Below are positions 16,411 through 21,631 of a stretch of DNA of 21,631 nucleotides, piece after piece; the first letter of the stretch is position 1; each line of letters starts with the position of its first letter. Source of the stretch: Fidelibacterota bacterium UBA7301 (GTDB lineage: Bacteria > Fidelibacterota > Marinisomatia > Marinisomatales > TCS55); contig DKQT01000001.1 in assembly GCA_002471845.1 (NCBI GenBank), forward strand, positions 1-21,631, in the 5' to 3' direction. The position numbers were made by a program, and so were the translations under genes. The notes beneath the pieces are model-generated. The model searched no databases. It was given only the letters and a program-made list of their open reading frames with translations, and had not been told where the DNA came from.

Positions 16411-17015
16411 GCCACTACTTTTACTTGATTCAGTGCAGTTTTTAATTGGTTTATATTTTGATAATGGATTCCTTCCCATCCCAAGACCTTCGCCGCTTCT
16501 ATATTCGGAAGCAAATCATCAATGAATAATGATTCACCAGCCACCGCACCGGACACTTTTAAGGCATATTTATAAATTGCGGGATCTGGTTTTCGCGCCC
16601 CCGCATCAAAGGAATAAACGGCTCCGTCAATTCGTTTCGGGAAAGTATACCGCAGATCAAGTTCATCCTGAATATGCCGAGGATTGGTATTGGACAAAAG
16701 CCAAATATTGTATTGAGATGATAATGGTTTTAATAATTTTGAAACGGGTGATTCTTCACCTAACAGTTTTTGCCAACCCCGCCAGAAATCCGATTCTTTT
16801 AAACAACAGGGTTGGGGTAAGGCATCCTTGAAAGCCAAGAAGAATTCCCGATCCGATAATTGGCCTGTTTCATAAGCATGGTAGACTTCATCGGAAAATA
16901 CCGTTTTGATCTCATCTAAGGAAAGATCGGCGCTGTTGGCCCAGTACTGGACACATCGGTCAGGATGAATATCAATGAGGACACCGCCGATATCGAAAAA
17001 AATATTTTTAATCAT
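16407..17015 (-). CDS. HAD superfamily (subfamily IA) phosphatase, YihX-like
   Basis: 202 residues, cytoplasmic. HAD motifs are in order: motif I FFDIGGVLID (nucleophile Asp8), motif II LLSNTN, motif III lysine in ARKPDPAIY, and motif IV FIDDLLPNIEAA. The cap is the small helical type between motif I and II. The position two after Asp8 is Gly rather than Asp, as in YihX-type proteins (DLGNV). Relatives dephosphorylate sugar phosphates; the substrate here is not known. No Shine-Dalgarno sequence is seen before ATG 17015. It is the first gene of the HAD-acylase-S9-propeller unit, overlapping the acylase by ATGA. Confidence 0.88.
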   Translation of the reverse strand: MIKNIFFDIGGVLIDIHPDRCVQYWANSADLSLDEIKTVFSDEVYHAYETGQLSDREFFLAFKDALPQPCCLKESDFWRGWQKLLGEESPVSKLLKPLSSQYNIWLLSNTNPRHIQDELDLRYTFPKRIDGAVYSFDAGARKPDPAIYKYALKVSGAVAGESLFIDDLLPNIEAAKVLGWEGIHYQNINQLKTALNQVKVVA

Positions 17016-17098
17016 TAAAGTAATAATCTTGTGTTGAAAGAGGGCGAGAAATTAAGAAATGGGCCTGAAATTTCTGAGCGATTTGGTTTTAATGATAA

Positions 17099-17713
17099 CT
17101 ACCACTCAAACGGCCCATCCACAATTTTCCACAAATACCAAGCGGCAAAGGTGCGATAGGGACGCCACAGTTCGGCGGATGTTTCCATTTCTTTGGGTGT
17201 AGGTAAACGATCCATTTTATTGAGTCCCATAAACCCTTTTTGAATGCCCAAATCACCCAGGGGGAATACATCGGGACGGACTAATGTAAACATGAGAAAC
17301 ATATCTGCCGTCCACTGGCCGATGCCTTTAACTTTGATCAATTCAGTGCTGATCTCTTCGTCAGACATTGAATCTACATTAGACAGATTTACCTCTCCCC
17401 TGTCCCACTTTCCAGATAGGTCCTGGATATAAGTGGCTTTTTGGTTGGAGAGTCCCACCGAGCGCAAAGTTTCATGAGAGATGACAAGGACATCTTTTGG
17501 TTTGGGATAAGACTTCGAATTAACCAACCCTTTGAACCGACCGTAAATGGTGGCGGCAGCCTTACCGCTCAACTGTTGGTATACAATGGAGCGAACCAAC
17601 GATTCATAATAATTAGAAATGGGGTTGAATTCCGGCGGACCGAATTCATCAATCAGACATCCCATGCGGGGGTCCGATTTTTTCAATTCAGCTAAGGCTT
17701 TTTGAATATCCAT
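17099..17713 (-). CDS. DNA-3-methyladenine glycosylase II (AlkA/Mag-type, HhH-GPD)
   Basis: 204 residues. It removes alkylated purines to start base-excision repair. ATG 17713 with GAGG eight bases upstream is preferred over the upstream in-frame TTG. The helix-hairpin-helix is at about 125-142 (VKGIGQWTADMFLMF), followed by the Gly/Pro-rich loop and the likely catalytic Asp154 (PDVFPLGDLGIQKG). Early conserved parts (SLVRSIVYQQLSGKAAATI) also match the family. The length is that of the short Mag1-like group without the extra N-terminal domain of E. coli AlkA. It starts two bases after the stop of a methyltransferase remnant, and its ribosome binding site lies inside that remnant. Confidence 0.93.
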   Translation of the reverse strand: MDIQKALAELKKSDPRMGCLIDEFGPPEFNPISNYYESLVRSIVYQQLSGKAAATIYGRFKGLVNSKSYPKPKDVLVISHETLRSVGLSNQKATYIQDLSGKWDRGEVNLSNVDSMSDEEISTELIKVKGIGQWTADMFLMFTLVRPDVFPLGDLGIQKGFMGLNKMDRLPTPKEMETSAELWRPYRTFAAWYLWKIVDGPFEW

Positions 17714-17715
17714 AT

Positions 17716-18040
17716 TTAATTCCTCGAACAAATATAGAGTTGAAGAAGGCTGGTTTCATCGAAGGGTTCTCCGTTACAATCGCACCACTTTTCTTCGATG
17801 GTGAATCCCAATTCCGGAAGCAATCGGTCCATCGTATCGGGGTAGAGCATGCGCATATCAAATTCATATTCATCCGGATCCCCTTCGTCGTCCTTATTAA
17901 AAAACCAGTGAATATGGTTAATTTTTGTGTCCTCATCAAATCGATTTTTTCGCCCAATGTTGGTAAAAAGGAATGTTATCTACTTTGTGGTCCGTGCAGG
18001 CATCATAGAGATCAGGGTGGTTGTACATTTGGATTTTCAT
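17716..18040 (-). pseudogene. Remnant of a class I SAM-dependent methyltransferase, core deleted
   Basis: Reading the minus strand by hand gives two pieces in different frames. The N-terminal piece (ATG 18040 to a stop at 17936) reads MKIQMYNHPDLYDACTDHK and ends in FYQHWAKK, the usual start of a small methyltransferase. The C-terminal piece (from about 17947 to TAA 17716-17718) reads RFDEDTKINHIHWFFNKDD, then FDMRMLYPDTMDRLLPELGF and FDETSLLQLYICSRN, the usual end of the same family. The SAM-binding core (an ELGCGTG-like motif and about 130-150 residues, by comparison with the family) is missing between them. The frame breaks at an A6 run (17945-17950 on this strand); 325 bases is one more than a multiple of three. 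It looks like an internal deletion with a frameshift. It cannot bind SAM. Confidence 0.75.
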
Positions 18041-18050
18041 ATGGCAACGA

Positions 18051-18105
18051 GCCCTGAGCCTGTCGAAGGGCCGTTATAAATTGCACCCTTCGACAAGCTC
18101 AGGGC
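18051..18105. repeat. Imperfect 20-bp inverted repeat, REP-like
   Basis: The left arm, GCCCTGAGCCTGTCGAAGGG (18051-18070), and the right arm, CCCTTCGACAAGCTCAGGGC (18086-18105), are complementary at 19 of 20 positions around a 15-base AT-rich spacer. The core TTCGACAAGCTCAGG is, from memory, an element scattered between genes in many environmental bacterial genomes. It sits between the TPR gene stop (18115) and the methyltransferase remnant, where as RNA it would fold into a long stem able to end transcription or protect the 3' end. Confidence 0.8.
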
Positions 18106-18114
18106 ACTATTTCT

Positions 18115-18762
18115 TTACAACTCAGCCTTGATGGCTTTCCGTTCGTCAGCGATTCTCTTTTTATCTTCACTCTTTTTCGCCAGGATATCCAATACATCCA
18201 AGGCCTGTTGAAAGAGCCCCTGCCCTTTCAACACATTCACCAACGTAAACGTCGCCAAACGCGGACTGATCGCCACACCTTCTAAACTGATATCTTTGGG
18301 CAACGGCTTTTTCGATTTATCTTTTTTTGGGACATCAGGGATGTGAGCTTCCTTAGACTTTTTCGGCGGTTTGGCAGCCAAATAATCCTTAGCAAACTGG
18401 TTATTCGGATCCACCGATTGAGCCCGCTTGAAACTAGCCTTTAATGTGGCCGGGGATCGTTCTAATTGTTCCTGGACCATGGGCAGGGATGTGGCGGCAA
18501 TGGTGTGGTCTGGAACCTGGGTAAGGACTTTTTTCATCCATTTCTCCGCCCCTGTTAAATTCCCTAAGCCAAGTTCAGCCTGGGATAAAATGAATTGGCC
18601 ATCTATAGATTTTGGATGGTGCTCCAGCCCAATTTCACAGACGCGCTTGGTCCTGTCGTATTCCCTTTTAGATTGATAGATCTCCGCCAATACGGGGAAC
18701 AGCACCGTATCAAAATGATTGGCGAAATAGAGTTCTAATTCCGTGAGGTTCTTTAAATCCAT
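18115..18762 (-). CDS. TPR-repeat protein
   Basis: 215 residues, no signal peptide. Residues about 8-125 are helical TPR repeats (LFPVLAEIYQSKREYDRTKR, FILSQAELGLGNLTGAEKWM, SFKRAQSVDPNNQFAKDYLA). A Lys/Pro-rich linker (about 128-160) joins them to a final repeat (LATFTLVNVLKGQGLFQQAL) and a charged C-terminal helix. It probably serves as a protein-binding scaffold. Its partner is not known. The ATG directly follows the TAA of the B12-domain gene with no gap, so it is translated by coupling. No enzyme motif is present. Confidence 0.8.
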   Translation of the reverse strand: MDLKNLTELELYFANHFDTVLFPVLAEIYQSKREYDRTKRVCEIGLEHHPKSIDGQFILSQAELGLGNLTGAEKWMKKVLTQVPDHTIAATSLPMVQEQLERSPATLKASFKRAQSVDPNNQFAKDYLAAKPPKKSKEAHIPDVPKKDKSKKPLPKDISLEGVAISPRLATFTLVNVLKGQGLFQQALDVLDILAKKSEDKKRIADERKAIKAEL

Positions 18763-19167
18763 TTAACGACGGTTCTCTGAAACCCAATTGGTGATATAAT
18801 CCACTGTATCCTGGACCGGTGTACCGGGGCCGAACAGCTTGCCCATGCCCATCCCTTCCAGTTCGGCCACATCTTTTTTGGGTATGATTCCACCCCCGGT
18901 GAGGAGTACATCACTCAGACCTTTTTCCTGCATGAGATTATACACATTGGGGAAAATAGTCATATGGGCATTGTTCAAACTGGAGAGTGCGATCACATCT
19001 GCATCCTCCTGAAGGGCCGCCGAAACGATCATCTCCGGTGTTTGGCGGAGGCCTAAGTAAATGACTTCCATCCCCGCATCGCGGTAAGCGGCGGCGAGCA
19101 CTTTAATCCCCCGGTCGTGACCGTCCAGACCGGGCTTAGCCATGAGTATTCTGATTTTTCTTTCCAT
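18763..19167 (-). CDS. Stand-alone B12-binding domain, methylmalonyl-CoA mutase C-terminal type
   Basis: 134 residues. It matches the cobalamin-binding subunit or domain of acyl-CoA mutases. The base-off motif DxHxxG is Asp15-His17-Gly20 (GLDGHDRG), with the supporting LSSLNNAH and LLTGGGIIP motifs that hold the nucleotide tail. The start of the domain (RILMAKPGLDGHDRGIKVLA) is very typical. In bacteria and archaea with split mutases this small subunit pairs with a catalytic large subunit, which is not in the window. It could instead act with another mutase or as a B12-dependent sensor (less likely). It abuts a TPR gene downstream. Confidence 0.92.
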   Translation of the reverse strand: MERKIRILMAKPGLDGHDRGIKVLAAAYRDAGMEVIYLGLRQTPEMIVSAALQEDADVIALSSLNNAHMTIFPNVYNLMQEKGLSDVLLTGGGIIPKKDVAELEGMGMGKLFGPGTPVQDTVDYITNWVSENRR

Positions 19168-19229
19168 AATCTCAGATGTTTTGAAGGGAGAAATTACAAT
19201 GAAAAGGCGTTTGAGTCGAGGAATGAGAA
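19168..19229. other. Short gap between dtd and the B12-domain gene
   Basis: Sixty-two bases with no obvious terminator hairpin. It may hold a promoter for the B12/TPR pair, but no convincing -35/-10 boxes stand out. Confidence 0.4.
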
Positions 19230-19676
19230 TCAGGGCCGATTGCTGTCTATAACAAACGTAACTGGTCCGTTATTCAACAGGGCCACGTCCATCATGGCGC
19301 CGAATTCTCCCGATTCCACAGGTATCCCTTTTGATTTTAACTGCTCCATAAAATATTCATAAAGGGCTTCCCCTTTTTCCGGAGCCGCGGCGTGAATAAA
19401 ACTGGGGCGGCGACCCTTCCGCGTGTCCCCGCACAGTGTGAACTGACTGATAACCAATGCTGACCCGTTCACATCCTGAATGGACAGGTTCATTTTTTCA
19501 TTCTTATCATTGAAGACGCGGAGGTTGACAATTTTTTCGGCTAAATAATCGGCGTCTGTTTCTTCATCCGTATTCGTCACACCCAGTAAAATCACGAAGC
19601 CGTATTCAATTTGACCAATTACTTTTTCATCTACCGAAACAGAACCAGACTTGGCTCGTTGAATGACAGTGATCAA
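19230..19676 (-). CDS. dtd: D-aminoacyl-tRNA deacylase
   Basis: 148 residues, the normal length. It removes D-amino acids (and glycine from tRNA-Ala) wrongly attached to tRNA. The start MITVIQRAKSGSV, the motif SQFTL (77-81) and the cross-subunit Gly-cisPro motif NNGPVTF (135-141, Gly137-Pro138) are all present and diagnostic. The start is TTG 19676, which overlaps the dnaE stop as TTGA, so it is translationally coupled to the polymerase. It acts as a cytoplasmic dimer with the active site at the subunit interface. Confidence 0.96.
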   Translation of the reverse strand: MITVIQRAKSGSVSVDEKVIGQIEYGFVILLGVTNTDEETDADYLAEKIVNLRVFNDKNEKMNLSIQDVNGSALVISQFTLCGDTRKGRRPSFIHAAAPEKGEALYEYFMEQLKSKGIPVESGEFGAMMDVALLNNGPVTFVIDSNRP

Positions 19677-21631
19677 TCAGACACCCAGACGTTTTGCTTG
19701 CCGTAAGTATCCCGTAGTTTTTTAAGGAATGAGGAATGGGCTGATACCTTCACATTGTGGGCATAGATCCGTCTCTGTTTACCTTGCTCTGCCACCATGT
19801 GAAACATGAGTCCGCAACCCCCTTGGTGATCTTTCGCCATAATAAGGAGTGCATCCACATCAGCCGGGGACATTTCTTCCGGCTCAATGCGGATATTCAC
19901 ATTTTTTGAATAAATATCCCTCGCTTTTTCCACCGTAACAATTTCATCGGCGATCAGTTTTAAGTCAGAAAAATCCGTATCATCCGTGGGCTTACCTGTA
20001 ATAAATACCACATTATCATTTTTAATCAATTCTTTATACTTGGCAAATGTATCGCTGAAAGCCAGTATCTCCGCTTGTCCGCCGAGACAATCCAATTTAA
20101 AGAAAGCCATCTGGTTATTCTTCCGGTCGAAGTGCATTTTTACTTCCGCTATGGCACCACCCACGCGGATCTTATCCCCGTTGCCCCCCTTCATTTTTTC
20201 CGTGAAATCGAAATTAGAAAATTCTTCCAAATCTTCGGCATATTTCAGCAAGGGATGACCAGAGAGGTACATCCCCAACACATCTTTTTCTTTTTCTAAT
20301 AATTGATTTTCTGACCATTCCTCCGCTATTGGCAGTGATGGCACCATGGACATATCCTGGCCGTTTGCGCTGGATGCGCCAAAAAGATCCACCTGGTTGC
20401 GAGCCCTATTTTCCTGGATAGTCTGGCCATATCTCAAGGCGGTCTCAATAGCGCCATGTTTCTGGGCCCGGTTTCCTTCCAGTCCGTCCAAAGCACCGGC
20501 CATGTTCAGGCTTTCAAGCACTTTTCGGTTCACCGCCTTCAAACTCACATTGGCTGTAAAATCAAAAAGAGATTCAAAATTACCATGTTTTTTCCGCGCC
20601 TCAACGATCTGTTCTAATGCCTTGGTTCCCACATTCTTAATGGCATTTAGACCGAATGATATGATCTTCTTATCTACGGGCCGGAAATTAATATCCGACA
20701 CATTCACATCGGGGGAATTTACCTCGATCTTCAACTTCCGGCATTCGTTGATTAGGATAACCACCCGGTCAATGTTTGACATTTCGCTGGTTAAATTAGC
20801 GCTCATGAATTCAGCAGGATAGTGGGTCTTGAGCCAAGCTGTCTGGTAGGCCACATAGGCATAGGCTGTGGAGTGACTTTTGTTAAATCCGTATTGGGCG
20901 AATTTTTCGATCAATTCATAAATTTCTTCACCCTTTTTTCTCGGAATATTATTTTTCTCAAGGGCACCGTCAATGAATTTCACTTTTAGTTCATCCATGA
21001 GTTCTTTGATTTTCTTTCCCATGGCACGTCGCATAATATCCGCTTCCGCCAGGGTGAAGCCTGCCACTTCGTGGGCAATCTGCATCACCTGTTCCTGGTA
21101 AACAATAATCCCATATGTCTCTTCTAAAATGGGCTCCATAACAGGGTGTGAATATTCAATTTTCTTTTTCCCATGCTTACGAGTAATGAAGTCATCAATA
21201 TTTTCCATGGGACCCGGACGATAAAGGGCATTCATGGCAATAAGATCTTCTATGACGGTGGGTTTTAGTTTTTTCAAAAATTCCCGCATCCCTGAGGATT
21301 CAAACTGGAATACACCTGTGGTCATTCCTTTGGCAAATAGTTTATACACTTTCGGATCATCCAATGGGATCTTTTCAATATTGACTTTTTGCCCCCGTTC
21401 CTTCAGCAATTTTAAAGCATTATCGATTACGGTGAGGTTCCGAAGACCTAAGAAATCCAACTTTAAAAGACCCAGTTCCTCCAGCCCTTTCATGTCGTAT
21501 TGAGAAGTCACATCTCCTTGGGGAGAACGGTAAAGAGGAACATAGTCCGTGAGATCCCCCGGGGCAATCACTACCCCGGCGGCATGGGTGGAAGCGTGGC
21601 GGTTCATTCCTTCCAGTACTTTTGAATATTC
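19673..21631 (-). CDS. dnaE: DNA polymerase III alpha subunit, C-terminal part (5' end cut by window edge)
   Basis: 652 residues of the replicative polymerase; the frame continues past base 21631. From the edge: the end of the palm (EYSKVLEGMNRHASTHAAGV), fingers (FQFESSGMREFLKKLKP, NALYRPGPMENI, YGIIVYQEQVMQIAHEVAGF, GFNKSHSTAYAYVAYQTAWL, YPAEFMSANL), the helix-hairpin-helix region (PDVNVSDINF, FGLNAIKNVGTKAL), the linker QVDLFG, and an OB fold (RVGGAIAEVKMHFDRKNNQM). A short C-terminal domain follows. The catalytic aspartates lie upstream, outside the window. The layout is the DnaE1 type, not PolC. It ends overlapping dtd. Confidence 0.97.
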   Translation of the reverse strand, partial: EYSKVLEGMNRHASTHAAGVVIAPGDLTDYVPLYRSPQGDVTSQYDMKGLEELGLLKLDFLGLRNLTVIDNALKLLKERGQKVNIEKIPLDDPKVYKLFAKGMTTGVFQFESSGMREFLKKLKPTVIEDLIAMNALYRPGPMENIDDFITRKHGKKKIEYSHPVMEPILEETYGIIVYQEQVMQIAHEVAGFTLAEADIMRRAMGKKIKELMDELKVKFIDGALEKNNIPRKKGEEIYELIEKFAQYGFNKSHSTAYAYVAYQTAWLKTHYPAEFMSANLTSEMSNIDRVVILINECRKLKIEVNSPDVNVSDINFRPVDKKIISFGLNAIKNVGTKALEQIVEARKKHGNFESLFDFTANVSLKAVNRKVLESLNMAGALDGLEGNRAQKHGAIETALRYGQTIQENRARNQVDLFGASSANGQDMSMVPSLPIAEEWSENQLLEKEKDVLGMYLSGHPLLKYAEDLEEFSNFDFTEKMKGGNGDKIRVGGAIAEVKMHFDRKNNQMAFFKLDCLGGQAEILAFSDTFAKYKELIKNDNVVFITGKPTDDTDFSDLKLIADEIVTVEKARDIYSKNVNIRIEPEEMSPADVDALLIMAKDHQGGCGLMFHMVAEQGKQRRIYAHNVKVSAHSSFLKKLRDTYGKQNVWVSD

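Noticed and set aside
17055..17075. AGAAAT...ATTTCT hairpin between the glycosylase and HAD genes
   Set aside because: It has only six AT-rich pairs with a 9-base loop and no T-run, too weak to call a terminator.
17688..17957. Minus-strand 89-residue open frame
   Set aside because: It is the wrong frame across the methyltransferase remnant. The correct family residues appear in the other two frames.
17740..18057. Plus-strand 105-residue open frame
   Set aside because: It is antisense to the methyltransferase remnant and runs into the inverted repeat. No protein features support it.
19199..19252. Plus-strand 17-codon ORF with GAAGGGAG upstream
   Set aside because: The Shine-Dalgarno-like sequence may be chance. 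The frame is very short, antisense to the end of dtd, and has no supporting feature.
20346..20822. Plus-strand 158-residue open frame inside dnaE
   Set aside because: It is antisense to highly conserved DnaE sequence and has no independent features.

Overview
The window is a dense, gene-packed stretch of chromosome from a Gram-negative bacterium. Outer-membrane lipoproteins, a beta-barrel-like secreted protein, many signal peptides, short intergenic gaps, ATGA/TTGA overlaps, and TTG or GTG starts fit a member of the FCB superphylum. The gene content and style remind me of Candidatus Marinimicrobia (SAR406). That placement is a guess from style and has not been tested by phylogeny. No phage, insertion sequence, CRISPR array, tRNA or rRNA is visible.

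Left part (1-3284): two tandem minus-strand LPP20/FlgT-N-like secreted proteins, the first running off the left edge only a few residues before its expected end. They are divergent from a plus-strand TPR lipoprotein with S-layer-homology (SLH) repeats. The roughly 170-bp region between them contains a CRP/FNR-like dyad. A strong intrinsic terminator closes the plus-strand gene.

Middle, plus strand (3317-11221): three unrecognised secreted or membrane proteins run almost without a gap into ligA (NAD-dependent DNA ligase). Next come two overlapping alternative hairpins, a secreted PQQ-type sugar dehydrogenase, and a tightly coupled four-gene set: a small conserved protein, an ABC ATPase, an ABC-2 permease and an outer-membrane-barrel-like protein.

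Right part, minus strand (11309-21631), read from the right edge inward: the C-terminal part of dnaE, then dtd (overlapping TTGA), a stand-alone B12-binding methylmalonyl-CoA-mutase-type domain, a TPR protein, and an imperfect 20-bp inverted repeat of a REP-like type. After these come a decayed SAM-methyltransferase with its whole catalytic core deleted, an AlkA-type DNA glycosylase, a HAD phosphatase, a membrane-anchored Ntn-type acylase, an S9 prolyl oligopeptidase and a phytase-like beta-propeller protein. The last four look like one transcription unit; three of them (acylase, peptidase and propeller protein) are exported hydrolase-like proteins that may act in the periplasm.

Most genes belong to recognisable families. 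The less explained items are the envelope module at the left end, the unknown trio before ligA, the ABC/barrel operon, the methyltransferase remnant, and the inverted repeat.
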